Program-made: the position numbers and the translations under genes
Part shown: positions 1-10,405 of the stretch, piece by piece
Numbering within the stretch: the first letter of the stretch is position 1
Layout: each line of letters begins with the position of its first letter
DNA from: an uncultured Flavobacteriales bacterium
GTDB lineage: Bacteria; Bacteroidota; Bacteroidia; Flavobacteriales; JBLHRE01
DNA: 64,000 bases
Reading direction: 5' to 3'
Assembly (NCBI GenBank): GCA_937139155.1
Contig: CAKZPI010000006.1
Coordinates: 1 to 64,000, forward strand
Notes under the pieces: generated by a model
What the model saw: the letters and a program-made list of their open reading frames with translations, nothing else
Told to the model about the DNA's origin: nothing
The model's database searches: none

Positions 1-1095
1 AGGCTGTCAAAGATGGGTGAGGACTGATAATTTACCAGATCAATGGCATATTCAAGGTTCCCAGTTCCGCCTTGAGCGGTTACCTCTAAACGCCCAGTGG
101 CATACCCATAGCAATCAACATGCTTGGTGGCTTGGGCCGTTCCTGAAATGGAGTCGGGTTCGGTAAATTCAATTTGAAGGGAACTTGCTTGGCATCCTCT
201 AGCATCTCTCACAATGAAGGTATAGTTTCCTGCGTCAAGGTTATCAATGAAAGAGGTAGGACCGAAGTTCACACCGTCAGAGCTAAACGAGTAGGGAGGA
301 GTTCCTCCGGTGGTATTAATCAATACAGAGGCAGATGCAGTGCCATGGCATTCAATGGTGGAAATTACCGCCACGTCAGCCACTTCAAGTAGGTCTGGTT
401 CGTCTAGCATAATGCTTTGACTATTTGTTTCACAACCGTTGGCATCAAGAACTCGAACAAAATACTCACCAGCTCCTAAGCCATTAAAGGTTCCTGAGGA
501 TTGGAAGTTGATTCCATTGTCAATGCTAAACTGGTAAGGAGGAGTTCCTCCAATGCCCGAGGCTTGAAGTCTCGCATCTGAACCTCCAAAGCATGAGATG
601 GGCTTATCAAGAATCAAATTCGCTTCTAAAAGATCAGGTTCACCAATTCTAAAACTATCGGTTTCAACAATGCATCCATTGAAGTCCATGATGGCCAGGA
701 TGTGTTTTCCAGCTGCAAGTTTCCTTTGGTCATTGGGGCCAAAGTTTCCTCCATTCACTGAATACATATAAGGAGGTTGTCCGTCTATCCCGCTAAGGAA
801 AAGATTGGCTGAGTCACCCTTACAAAGCACAGAATCCGTTGCATAAACCAGGTCTAAATTGGTTGGAATATGTTTAATGGTAAAGGGTGTTTCTGCCGTA
901 CAACCGTTTCCATCTCTAAGGTATCCTGTATAATTTCCATCGGCCAGATTGAAGAATTGTCCTGAGCTCTGCCAATTCAAGCCGTCAATGCTGAATTCAA
1001 AATCCGGACTTCCACCCGAAACTCCGAAACGCACAAAGGCATCTGAATTTCCCGGACAGTTGTTCAAGCTTTGTTCAGATACAAATAGGTCAACC
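1..1095 (-). repeat. SprB-type repeats, four complete plus one cut by the window edge
   Basis: The units follow the SprB repeat pattern: a Cys, then GGxPPYxFSxDGxNFxxSxxFxxLxAGxYxxxVxDxxGC, joined by EPD linkers. They occupy about residues 3088-3453 of the giant adhesin. These repeats are known from the Flavobacterium gliding adhesin SprB and many T9SS cargo proteins. Confidence 0.8.
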
Positions 1096-4000
1096 GAGGG
1101 GTGGGCAAAGATGTACACAGGGTCAGAGGTGTCTGAACAGCCAAATTGATTGGTAGAAACCAAAGAGTATTCTCCGGCTTGGTGGGCACCATATCGTTTC
1201 GCTTTCGCGGAAGAAATGGGCGACCCGTTAAAATGCCACTGGTAAACAACCGAGTTTGAACCAATCAGCTCCACCGTGTCTCCTGAGCAGATGATGGAGT
1301 CACCGTTAATTTGAACCGTAGGCTTCGCCTGACCAAAGGTTTTGGTCAATTGAACTAGGTTGGATGTATCTACACATCCGTCTTTACTAACCACCGTATA
1401 GTAAGACCCGGGTTGATCCACCCAAATATTTGGATTGGTTTCTCCTGAAATTGGGTTTCCATTGAAATGCCATTGGTTTCCGAAAGGAATGTTGGAGCTA
1501 ATTTTCTTTTGCTTCCCAGAGCAAATTATAGAATCGGTAACTGTAGCCTGAGCACCCCCTTGAAGGAAATTGGCAAAGAAAGTAGTATCCGAATTAAAGC
1601 ATCCTTGGGCATTGGTTACCCGGAAGGAATAATTGCCTGTTTGAGATGCGAAATAACTTGACCCATTGGCCCCTGAAAGGGCCTGTCCGTCTTTGAACCA
1701 TTGTTTAGATCCAATTCCAGTACCGGTAAGCATTACACCTTGTCCGTTGCATATCACCGTGTCTTTTGGTTGAATCTTCGGTTTGTCAGGACGAGAGTAT
1801 ACGGTTACAAAGATGGCATTGGTGGTATCAAAACATCCGTTTAATTCTACAATGGCAAAATATTCTCCCTGATCTCTAGCCGCAAAAGCAGAGGTTACCG
1901 CTCCTTGAATTATTTGTTGATCTCTAAACCATCTATACTGTCCACTTGAGCTTCCCATCAAAATGACTTTGTCACCTTCACAGAATTCAGTGGCAGATTG
2001 CGCTTGAATCAAAGCTTCCTCATCAAAGGTGAAGTTTAGGAAAACGCCTTCTGAAGTTGAATCACAGCCAAATTGGGTAAAGGTTTGAACTTGGTAGTTT
2101 CCGCCTTCGGTGGCGTAAAAAACCGGACCTGTTGCTCCTGGGATGGCTTGTCCTTCTTTAAGCCATTGGTATTGGTCATAGCTTTGATGAACCGAGAGTT
2201 GAATGCTATCTCCAAAACAGGTACTTGTGGATGGAAGGGCTTCAATTATAGGCTTAAGAGGTTCAGGAGCAATGAATATTTCCACACTGTCTGAGTGCTC
2301 CTTACAGTCTGGATGGTCGTAGATTTCAACCGAATACTGGCCCTCAGAATTTACCCAAAGGCTATCGTTTTCGGCTCCAGAAAGTGGGGCTCCATCCTTG
2401 AACCATTGGTAGAATTCAACCTGTTCGTTTACATAAAGCAAGCGGTTTTCTCCTTGGCAAATACCTAAAGGCCCATCCGACTGTACCGTTGGGTGAGGAG
2501 GGTAGTCTACAGACCTAAACAATACAGAATCAGAGGTAGGATTACAGGCATAGGGTAGGGTATGACTTACTTTATAATAGCCCGTATCATTGGATGAGAT
2601 TTTAATGGAGAATGAGTCGGCTCCTTGAATTACCTGATTGTTTAGGTACCAGGTATAAGAATCTCCATTTTTAACCGAAGACCGAAGCGTTAGGCTATCG
2701 CCTTCACAAACGGTAAACAAGCCAGTGGATGAAACGATGTTGGGCTTTTTACAGGCCATTACCGTTATATCATCAAGGGCCATGTCAGATAAGGATCCAT
2801 TTCCGCCTGTTGCTCTAAATCGAATCCGAACGTTTGAACGGTTGGCTAATAGGGGAAGGTTAACGGTTTTCTCTTGCCAAGCGTTGGTGTTTGAGGTCCA
2901 GCTGGGAACATAATCGAAAATCCAGAATCCACCCCCAATTTTCACATCAAGGTGCATGGTGCCCATGGAGTTTCCAAACATATGGTACCAGAAAATAATT
3001 CTCGGGTCTTGGGCCCCGGCGAAGTCAAAACAAGGGCCCACCAAAAAGGCATTTTCGTTTACGCAGGCGTCTCCTTCAAAGTAGATGTATTTTCCGGAAG
3101 AGTTTCCTGTGGTATGATCGGTTGACGGACCCGTTCCGTTGGTTGGGGTTGAACCCGAATAAATGATCCAATCGTTTTCATCGTTGTAAACATTAGACCA
3201 TAAGCCCAAAGTACCACATGCAGAACCGCAGGTAGGGTTGCAATTGGTTTCAGGTTCAAAATCATAAACATAGGGGAAGGCCCTTACCATTTCATTGGTA
3301 AAGGAATAGGAAATGGTGTCGTTTCCTCTTGCCTCGTCATTGACATGATTTACCGAGGCTTCAAAGGAATAGTTGCCAATATCATCAACCAGAATGGTTT
3401 TATTGAAGCTATAATCAAGGGTTTGTCCCGGACCAAAATCAGAGGCTAATGTGTGGAATTCACGGAAAACATTTCCATCATATTTCAAGGTGAATGGAAG
3501 GATTTCTCCGGCATTGAATAAAACTTCACCGTTGTTTTCAATTCGTATGGTTACCACAGAATTCTCCAAAACATTACATCCCCCATAAGGGCTCAAAACT
3601 TCATTTACCCTCAGGTCATTGGCAGACACCTCAACAAAGCGGATGTCATCAATGGCAAGGTCTGAATAGAAATCAGGGCCGGTAATTCCTCTCAATCGGA
3701 AGGTAATAGGTTGTGATTTGTCTAGACTTCCTAGATTGAAAACATGCTCTTGCCAAGCATTGGTATTTTCACCCGAAATGGGTGGCGAAACGTCTAAGAT
3801 CCATGGGTTATCGCCTTGTTTTGCATCTAAATGCAAGCTTCCTTGGCTAGAGCCATACATATGGTACCAAACACTTAAACCCGGAGCCGTAAAGTTTTTC
3901 AAGGAAAGACACGGGGTTTCAAGGTATGCCGTTTTGTTGAAGCAAGGTGAGGAGGCCTCTGTATATAGATAGGTTCCTGAACTTGAGCCCGTGGTATGAT

Positions 4001-7000
4001 CCGTTGATGGACCCGTATTGGTTGAGCCTGTGGGGCCTTGGTTGGCGGTCCAGTCGATATCATCCCCATCTACATTTTGCCATAACCCGACTAAATTACA
4101 AGGGGTATTGCAACCAGTTCCACAGCTTCCTTCACTTTCAAAGGTATAAACCGTTGATTGACTAGGTTGGGCAAGGGTGAAGCCGGTTTGAATGGAATTG
4201 TTTAATTCATTTTTATCATTCGGATGTTCAACTGAGGCCTCTATGATGTGAGAGCCTGGCTGACTGAAATCTATGGTTTGGTTGAAGGTATAATCTAGGG
4301 TGTCACCATCAAGCATATTGGTTTGAAGGGTGAAGTTTTCTAGATAGCTGGTTCCGTCAATAACAAGCTCCATGGGTAGGGTATAGCCACCTGGAATGGT
4401 TTGCCCCTTATTGGTAAACCTCAAGGTAATTTGAGCATCGCTTTCTGCAGAGCATGAACCGTTTGAAAATCCAGGTAGGTCAACGGCAATAAGATCATTC
4501 AGCCCGCGGTCTTCTACTACAATGTCATCAATGGCCATATCGGCAGAGGTACCAATGGATGTGTTTCCTCGAATTCTAAATCGAAGCACAGATCCGGCGA
4601 AAGCGGTTAAATCTTTTTCAATAAACTGCCATCCGTCGTGGTCGTCTGTAAGCGGAGAAATTATGTCGTTTTGCCATGGACCCCCATCTTGGCTCAGGTC
4701 AAGGTGCAAGGTTCCCATGTCTGCACCGTACATATGGTACCAGAAAGAAATATAGGGTTTAACCCCGCTTGTAAAGTCAAAACAAACCGACTCTAAGGTT
4801 GCATTAGAGGCCGTACAGCTGGTAGATTCTACATAGAGATAATTTCCTGAACCTGAGGTGTGATCACCACTAGGGCCTGTGCTTCCCGTAGGGGTTGAGC
4901 CAGATTGAACCAGCCAGTCTGTATCATCAGATCTTAAATTGGTCCAAAGCTCAGAATCTAGATCGCAAAGGCTTGCACAAGAGGTTCCACAAGAGGATTC
5001 GCTGTCAAAATCTTCGGTTCGAGGATATTGGGAAAGAAGCTCAGAGGTGAGATTGGTACTTAGGGTATCATTGAAATTGTATACATCAAGACTGTGTTTC
5101 ACCGAAGCTAAAATCCTTTTGGTACCAAAGGGTCTTGGGTCAATGGTTTGGGAAAAGGTATAGGTTCTAAATTGCCCTGGCTCAAAATCAGAGCTTAGGG
5201 TAAACATTTCCTGAACCAATTGCCCGTCGTATTCATACGAAACAGGAATCTGGGTTCCGGAAGGAATGTCTTGAATTCCGGTATGCTCTATTTCAACCTG
5301 CACTTGTTCTGAGGCCGTATAGAAACAATTAGGGGAGGAGGGAGATAGAATCGCGTTAAGCTTGAGGTCCTCATTTCCGAAATCCGCAACCTCAATATCG
5401 TCAATGGCCACGTCTGACTCTGTGCCCAATCCACCCGTTGCTCGAATGATCAAAACCAAGTTCGAACTACCAATGTAGTTAGAAAGGGAGATTTCTCTTC
5501 TCTGCCAATTGTCTTGATTATCGGTAAAGGATGATTCTACGGTTTCTTCAATGCCTCCATTGTCAATGGCCCGAACGGTTATTGAACCTTGGTCACTTCC
5601 GTATTGGTAATACCAAAATACAAGCTTTGGGTTTAGGGCATTTCTTAAATCATAACAAGGTGAAATCAGGTCAGCAACCTTCAAGGTACAGGTAGCCGAA
5701 GAGATTCGCATATAGGCGTAATTTCCAGTGCCATCAAGGCTTGTATGGTCATTCTCTGGTCCGGTAGTTGTAGGGTAAACCCCTGAGCTATACCTGCCAA
5801 AATCTAAATCATCAGTTTCCGAATTCTTCCAGGTTGCTTCTAAATCTCTTGTAGCGGTACATGATGCCGAAAGGTTAGAACCGGTTCCGAAGTTTTCAAT
5901 ATGCGGAAGATTCCCCCAGGTTCCTCCTTGAAAGCTAAAATCGCCTTCATTGTCTAGGGTGAATACATCTTGGCTATAATCTACCTCAACCAAAAGCTGG
6001 TGATACCCATAATCTTTGGCGTCTATGGTTTGGGTAAAGGTGTAGTTTATGCTCGTGCCTGGGTCAAAGTCTGAGCTTAAGACAAGGGTCTCGGTAATGG
6101 TTTGCCCCTGAAAGGTAAACGACATGTCAATAGATTCACCCGATGGGATGGTTTGGGTGCCATCGTGGTAAACCACTGCTTCAACCACTTGATTTTCGTT
6201 GTTTCCGCATCCGCTAACCGGACTAACAAGGTTTTGAACATAAAGGTTGAAATGACCTGCATCACCCACCATTATATCATCAAGGGCCATGTCTGAATAG
6301 TAGTTGGTTCCAGTTTCCCCTCTGATTCGAAGACGGATAATCTGTCCGGCGAAAGCAGAAAGATTTACCTTTCTTTCCTGCCAAAGGTCTTGGTCATCGG
6401 TAAAGGGTCCATCTACATCTAAAATCCAATTGCTTCCATCAAATACGTCTACATGCAAGGTCCCCATGCTTTCTCCAAGCATATGGTACCAGAAAGATAA
6501 AAATGGGTTTGTGGCATTGGTCAGGTCATAACAATTGCTAACCAAATTAGCGGTAGAATTCAAACATGAGGACGCCTCCGTGTAAATGTAAGTTCCAGAC
6601 CCAGAGGTATGGTCAGATGATGGACCCGTATTGGCCGAGGTGGTAGTTCCAGATCTAGCAATCCAGTCCGTATTGTCATCGTATGAATTCGACCAGAAAC
6701 CGAATAAATTACAAGCTGTTCCACAACTTGCAGAGCAATTTGACATACCGTCAAAATTTTCAACAGTAGGAATGCTCTCAACCACCGTATGCTCAAAACT
6801 TTTGAAGTCATCGTTATTGATGGTGAATGAATCATCTATGTAATTTACCGAAGCATTGATGTTATGAAGGCCGGGGGTACTTGCATCAATGGTTTGGGTA
6901 AAGGAATAAGTTTGTGTTGTGGCCGGATCAAAATCTGTACTGGGAGTAAAAACCTCGTTTACCGTTTGCCCTTGGAAGGTATAGGAAACGTCAATAGCCG

Positions 7001-10000
7001 TTCCTGCGGGAATGGTTTGGTCACCGTTATGGTAAATGGAAATGGTCACGGTTTCATTATCCTTAAGCCCACAACCTGAATTTGGCGCATCAATGGATTC
7101 CAGACTTAGGTCTTTCGATTCCTTTTCCATAAGGGTTATCTCATCAATGGCCATGTCAGAATAGGTGCCATTTGGCCGGATGATGAAACGAATCCTCACA
7201 TTGCCTTCACCTGCATAGGCTTGTAAATCAAGGAATTCATATTGCCATAAATCCAAATTATCCGAAAAGTTTAATACCTCTGTATAGGTGAGTCCACCGT
7301 TGGTAGATACCTGAATTGAGCAATACCCTGTATTTGAGCCAAAGAAATGGTAGTAGAAACCAAGGGCGGGTTTGGGATTGTTGGTGAAGTCAATGCACGG
7401 ACTTTCAAGTATAGCCTTCCTGTTGGTGCATGAATTTCCTTCAATGAAAATATACTTTCCAAACCCGTTAACATCACCAGAGGGACCCGTATTGCTTGAA
7501 TAGGTAGACCCAGAAATAAGGTAGAAGTCTGCTGAATCGGATACCCCGTCTTGGTTGTTTTTCCAAAGTGAATTAAGGGTACAGGCCGTGGTATAACAGT
7601 TAAACCTGTAAAAACAATCATCGTAAGGGTCAAAGGTTTCTGTATAGGGAAAAACAGATACCATCTCATTTATGATTTCTAACCTAAGCGTATCGTTGGT
7701 TTTATAGGGGTCGTTCGCATTATTTAGGTAAACCTGAAGGGGATGACTTCCTGGATTGCTAAAATCAGCGGTTGCCTGGAAGGTATAGGTTTGTGGAACC
7801 CCAGGGGCAATGGCTCCTGTTGGGGTAAAGGTTTCCGATACAACATTCCCGTCATGAACAAAGGTGAATTGTATGGGGTCGTTGGCCGGAACGGGCTGAG
7901 GGCCATTGTTGATGTACTGTACTTGAATATTCTCTTGACCCGTAATATTACAACCGGTGGTAGGATTAAGAACAGCCTGCATTTCAAGGTCTTGGTTTCC
8001 GGCGTCGAAAACTTCAATATCATCCAAAGCGAAATCCATGCTTGTTCCTTGAACCACTTCACCTCTAAGACGGATGCTCACGTTGGCTTGGCCTGCGAAA
8101 TTTGAGAGATCAACCACCCTTTGTTTCCAAGCGTCTTCATTATCGGCTACAATGGCACCGAAATCGTTAAACCATACACCGTTTTCATCTTGCACATCGA
8201 TATGCAAAATGGTGCTGTTCAGAAGGGCAGATGCATAAGCATGGTACCAGAAGCTAATTTTTGGAGCTGTGGCCGTTGAGAAGTCTATACAATTGGCTTC
8301 AAGATGAGCTTCATTTCCAGCGCAAGAAGAAGCCTCTATGTAAACATATTTCCCAAAACCGGTGGTATGATCTGCATCCGGACCAGACGTAGAGGTTCCA
8401 GATTCATTGTCAACGATCCAATCGGTTTGATCTTCGCTAGAGTTTCTCCAAATCCCGCCAAGGAAGCAAGAGGTAGCACATGAATTGCCGCAGTTTCCGT
8501 AATTGTCAAAATCTTCAATAAAACCGATGGGTACGGTTGAGAAATTTTCAATTTTCCTAGAAAGGGTATCATTCAGTGGGTTTGGGTCGTTGCCCGAAAA
8601 GCTTAGTTCGGTATATAAGCGATTGGCCCCTAAGGGTGCAACATTTAGAAATGCATTGAAGGTATAGGTTATGGTTCCACCCGGATTCAAGTCTGCGGAA
8701 AGGTTCGTGGTTTCATTTACCCGATTACCTTGGTAGGTAAAGGATAAGTTCAATTGTGTGCCATTAGGAACCGCTTGATTGCCTTGGTTTTCAATTTCAA
8801 TGATTACATTTTCCTTTGATAAATCACAGCCAATACCTGGTTGAAGAATGGCCGTGATTCCTAAGTCTTGGCCATCTTTCTCAATAAGGGCAATATCGTC
8901 TACCGCAATGTCAGGGTAGTACAAATTGCTTACTTCACCTCTAAATCGAATCGTTAGTCCGGATTGCCCAGCAAAGGCAGATAGGTCTACTGTACGGAAA
9001 ATCCACTCATCCAGGGCACCTCCTGTGATTAAGTCAACATCATTGGTCCATGTACCATCATCCTCCATTACATCAATGTGTAGAATTCCAAGTCCGGGAA
9101 CAATCACAGAGGTATACATATGATACCAAAACTGAAGTTCAGGTGAATTCACATTTGAGAAGTCAATGCACTCGGCTTGAAAAGAGCCAGGCTTGTCTAT
9201 GGCGCAATTTCCTTGTAGGGTAAAGAATTTTCCGTTTCCGGTAGTATGATCTTGGCTAGGCCCTCGGGTGGAAGAAAAACGGTTGTCGTTTATTTTCCAT
9301 TCGGAAAGATCATCGTTTACATTTTGCCATATGCTTGTTATGTCGCAAGGGCTTGTACAAGAACTTGAGCAATCGCCGAAAGCATCAAAATTCTCAATAA
9401 GGGGTAGGGGGCCTGCATTGTAAGGGTTGACCGTAACAATAAGGCTATCGTTAAGGGTACTTTGGTCTGGGTTTCCATTTGGATTGGTTGTAAACGCCAA
9501 TACCTGAGAAGGTTGGCCAACAAAACTAAAGTCACCCAGGTAAACCTCGGTTGAATAAGCGCCCAATCCATTGAAAGTATCAAGGTTGGCATTGTTTACT
9601 TGCACAGGGGTTTGAGGGGCGCCGTCTACTTCCCAGTTTACTGTGAATGAGCTAACCTGATTCAAACCTGAATTAACAACCGTAGCGTAAACGGATTTAA
9701 GTCCTTCACAAGTTATTCCATTGGGGCGGATGCTAGAAACCCCCACATCATTGTTTTCTCTAGAGCTCACCAAGAACTGAATCTGTGGCTTTTTGGAAAG
9801 GTCAGATGTGGTTGTCACACCACATTGCGAACTTGCATCGCTTCGGCTGTATCCTGAATTTGATCCATCGGAATAGTACCTTACTTGTCCGGTGCTGGTA
9901 TAGGCCGGAACTTGGTCAAAGCAGACATCAACCACGAGGTTATCCACTCCATTATATACAAAGGGATTAGAAAGGGTTAGCATATCAAAACCGCCCGTAG

Positions 10001-10361
10001 TGGGTGAATATGCCGGATTTTGATAAACGGTTGTTAAGGCTCCCGAAAAATGAGTGGATGCATCTGGGTCTGAAGTATGACCCATATTAATGGTGTAATT
10101 AGGAAGATCATGGTCGGGTTTCCCTTCCACAAACCAACCCATCTCTAGAATCTGCCCAGAGAAAATACCAGCGGCATTAAGTTCAGCCTTTGTGTAAACC
10201 ACCTGGTACCGAATGCTTCGATAATAAATATTTATAGGACAAGCTTCGGTTGTACTGGTAACCGTTGTTCCTGAGCCAACCTGTCTGTATTGACCGTGGC
10301 TAAATAATGAAAGGCCAAGTAAGCAAGCGAGCAATACCAGGCCGAACCTTTTTTGATTCAT
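1..10361 (-). CDS. Giant secreted multi-domain adhesin (MAM/CARDB/Ig-like/SprB repeats), 3' end outside window
   Basis: One open frame runs from the ATG at 10361 to the left edge, giving 3453 codons without a stop; the C-terminus is not in the window. Residues 1-25 form a signal peptide (MNQKRF, a hydrophobic stretch, then FSHGQY). After an N-terminal domain and a CARDB-like unit come eight MAM-like units (about residues 317-2533). Each has a Cys-rich start (for example NCSASCGTACNLFGFW), a GPSxDHTxGxG motif, an FWYHM core and a DxAxDDI strand. They alternate with CARDB/APHP-like units (QTIPSG, FTFQGQTV, YTFxQTID). About seven Ig-like repeats follow (CxGDS...YQWxxxGxxIxGA...GxYxV), then SprB repeats. 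Such proteins are usually T9SS cargo exposed on the cell surface for adhesion or gliding. The T9SS signal would be in the missing C-terminus, so secretion by T9SS is inferred. It starts 44 bases after the PKD gene and is probably co-transcribed with it. Confidence 0.9.
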   Translation of the reverse strand, partial: MNQKRFGLVLLACLLGLSLFSHGQYRQVGSGTTVTSTTEACPINIYYRSIRYQVVYTKAELNAAGIFSGQILEMGWFVEGKPDHDLPNYTINMGHTSDPDASTHFSGALTTVYQNPAYSPTTGGFDMLTLSNPFVYNGVDNLVVDVCFDQVPAYTSTGQVRYYSDGSNSGYSRSDASSQCGVTTTSDLSKKPQIQFLVSSRENNDVGVSSIRPNGITCEGLKSVYATVVNSGLNQVSSFTVNWEVDGAPQTPVQVNNANLDTFNGLGAYSTEVYLGDFSFVGQPSQVLAFTTNPNGNPDQSTLNDSLIVTVNPYNAGPLPLIENFDAFGDCSSSCTSPCDITSIWQNVNDDLSEWKINDNRFSSTRGPSQDHTTGNGKFFTLQGNCAIDKPGSFQAECIDFSNVNSPELQFWYHMYTSVIVPGLGILHIDVMEDDGTWTNDVDLITGGALDEWIFRTVDLSAFAGQSGLTIRFRGEVSNLYYPDIAVDDIALIEKDGQDLGITAILQPGIGCDLSKENVIIEIENQGNQAVPNGTQLNLSFTYQGNRVNETTNLSADLNPGGTITYTFNAFLNVAPLGANRLYTELSFSGNDPNPLNDTLSRKIENFSTVPIGFIEDFDNYGNCGNSCATSCFLGGIWRNSSEDQTDWIVDNESGTSTSGPDADHTTGFGKYVYIEASSCAGNEAHLEANCIDFSTATAPKISFWYHAYASALLNSTILHIDVQDENGVWFNDFGAIVADNEDAWKQRVVDLSNFAGQANVSIRLRGEVVQGTSMDFALDDIEVFDAGNQDLEMQAVLNPTTGCNITGQENIQVQYINNGPQPVPANDPIQFTFVHDGNVVSETFTPTGAIAPGVPQTYTFQATADFSNPGSHPLQVYLNNANDPYKTNDTLRLEIINEMVSVFPYTETFDPYDDCFYRFNCYTTACTLNSLWKNNQDGVSDSADFYLISGSTYSSNTGPSGDVNGFGKYIFIEGNSCTNRKAILESPCIDFTNNPKPALGFYYHFFGSNTGYCSIQVSTNGGLTYTEVLNFSDNLDLWQYEFLDLQAYAGEGNVRIRFIIRPNGTYSDMAIDEITLMEKESKDLSLESIDAPNSGCGLKDNETVTISIYHNGDQTIPAGTAIDVSYTFQGQTVNEVFTPSTDFDPATTQTYSFTQTIDASTPGLHNINASVNYIDDSFTINNDDFKSFEHTVVESIPTVENFDGMSNCSASCGTACNLFGFWSNSYDDNTDWIARSGTTTSANTGPSSDHTSGSGTYIYTEASSCLNSTANLVSNCYDLTNATNPFLSFWYHMLGESMGTLHVDVFDGSNWILDVDGPFTDDQDLWQERKVNLSAFAGQIIRLRIRGETGTNYYSDMALDDIMVGDAGHFNLYVQNLVSPVSGCGNNENQVVEAVVYHDGTQTIPSGESIDMSFTFQGQTITETLVLSSDFDPGTSINYTFTQTIDAKDYGYHQLLVEVDYSQDVFTLDNEGDFSFQGGTWGNLPHIENFGTGSNLSASCTATRDLEATWKNSETDDLDFGRYSSGVYPTTTGPENDHTSLDGTGNYAYMRISSATCTLKVADLISPCYDLRNALNPKLVFWYYQYGSDQGSITVRAIDNGGIEETVESSFTDNQDNWQRREISLSNYIGSSNLVLIIRATGGLGTESDVAIDDIEVADFGNEDLKLNAILSPSSPNCFYTASEQVQVEIEHTGIQDIPSGTQIPVSYEYDGQLVQEMFTLSSDFEPGQFRTYTFSQTIDPRPFGTKRILASVKHSLDVYNFNDTLSTNLTSELLSQYPRTEDFDSESSCGTSCASLCDLDSELWTNLRSDDTDWLVQSGSTPTGSTGPSGDHTSGSGNYLYVESTSCTASNATLESVCFDFTSGVKPYISFWYHMYGADMGTLHLDLSQDGGPWQNDIISPLTDDHDGWQFIEKDLTAFAGSVLRFRIRGNTSIGTSADMAIDDIVVEDRGLNDLIAVDLPGFSNGSCSAESDAQITLRFTNKGQTIPGGYTLPMELVIDGTSYLENFTLQTNMLDGDTLDYTFNQTIDFSQPGSHIIEASVEHPNDKNELNNSIQTGFTLAQPSQSTVYTFESEGSCGTGCNTPCNLVGLWQNVDGDDIDWTANQGPTGSTNTGPSTDHTTGSSSGTYLYTEASSPCFNKTAYLETPCLSLKNFTAPGLSVWYHMYGSSQGSLHLDAKQGDNPWILDVSPPISGENTNAWQEHVFNLGSLDKSQPITFRLRGITGPDFYSDLAIDDIRFVEVSANDLRVNEVLSPYGGCNVLENSVVTIRIENNGEVLFNAGEILPFTLKYDGNVFREFHTLASDFGPGQTLDYSFNKTILVDDIGNYSFEASVNHVNDEARGNDTISYSFTNEMVRAFPYVYDFEPETNCNPTCGSACGTLGLWSNVYNDENDWIIYSGSTPTNGTGPSTDHTTGNSSGKYIYFEGDACVNENAFLVGPCFDFAGAQDPRIIFWYHMFGNSMGTMHLDVKIGGGFWIFDYVPSWTSNTNAWQEKTVNLPLLANRSNVRIRFRATGGNGSLSDMALDDITVMACKKPNIVSSTGLFTVCEGDSLTLRSSVKNGDSYTWYLNNQVIQGADSFSIKISSNDTGYYKVSHTLPYACNPTSDSVLFRSVDYPPHPTVQSDGPLGICQGENRLLYVNEQVEFYQWFKDGAPLSGAENDSLWVNSEGQYSVEIYDHPDCKEHSDSVEIFIAPEPLKPIIEALPSTSTCFGDSIQLSVHQSYDQYQWLKEGQAIPGATGPVFYATEGGNYQVQTFTQFGCDSTSEGVFLNFTFDEEALIQAQSATEFCEGDKVILMGSSSGQYRWFRDQQIIQGAVTSAFAARDQGEYFAIVELNGCFDTTNAIFVTVYSRPDKPKIQPKDTVICNGQGVMLTGTGIGSKQWFKDGQALSGANGSSYFASQTGNYSFRVTNAQGCFNSDTTFFANFLQGGAQATVTDSIICSGKQKKISSNIPFGNQWHFNGNPISGETNPNIWVDQPGSYYTVVSKDGCVDTSNLVQLTKTFGQAKPTVQINGDSIICSGDTVELIGSNSVVYQWHFNGSPISSAKAKRYGAHQAGEYSLVSTNQFGCSDTSDPVYIFAHPSVDLFVSEQSLNNCPGNSDAFVRFGVSGGSPDFEFSIDGLNWQSSGQFFNLADGNYTGYLRDGNGCTAETPFTIKHIPTNLDLVYATDSVLCKGDSANLFLSGIDGQPPYMYSVNGGNFGPNDQRKLAAGKHILAIMDFNGCIVETDSFRIGEPDLLEANLILDKPISCFGGSDARLQASGIGGTPPYQFSIDNGINFQSSGTFNGLGAGEYFVRVLDANGCETNSQSIMLDEPDLLEVADVAVISTIECHGTASASVLINTTGGTPPYSFSSDGVNFGPTSFIDNLDAGNYTFIVRDARGCQASSLQIEFTEPDSISGTAQATKHVDCYGYATGRLEVTAQGGTGNLEYAIDLVNYQSSPIFDS
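1100..2757 (-). repeat. About seven Ig-like repeats (~76-80 aa each) in the giant adhesin
   Basis: Each unit has a Cys near its start (CEGDS, CQGEN, CFGDS, CEGDK, CNGQG, CSGKQ, CSGDT), a Trp strand (YQWFKDG, YQWHFNG) and a GxYxV strand ending in a second Cys. This is typical of the Ig-like modules in long Bacteroidota cell-surface proteins. Confidence 0.7.
2760..9410 (-). repeat. Eight tandem MAM-like + CARDB-like coding units (~870 bp each)
   Basis: The units begin near 9410, 8530, 7640, 6760, 5910, 5010, 4150 and 3260, a period of roughly 870 bp inside the giant adhesin. Each pairs a MAM-like beta-sandwich with a CARDB-like domain. DNA identity persists in the core: the plus-strand 16-mer catatggtaccagaaa occurs at 2979, 4731 and 6480, with shorter matches at 3858 and 8239. 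Unit 5 is the most divergent (FGTGSNLSASC). Confidence 0.8.
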
Positions 10362-10405
10362 AGTTTTAAAGGGCGATGCAGTAAATAAATTCCGTAGAGG
10401 AGGGC

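Noticed and set aside
7271..7669. 132-aa minus-strand open frame within the first 10 kb
   Set aside because: It is a frame shadow of the giant adhesin; its translation is low-complexity and has no start signal or homology.
1..10361. Repeated DNA blocks as a CRISPR array or mobile element
   Set aside because: The repeats are imperfect, ~870, ~240 or ~260 bp long, and remain in the coding frame as protein domains.
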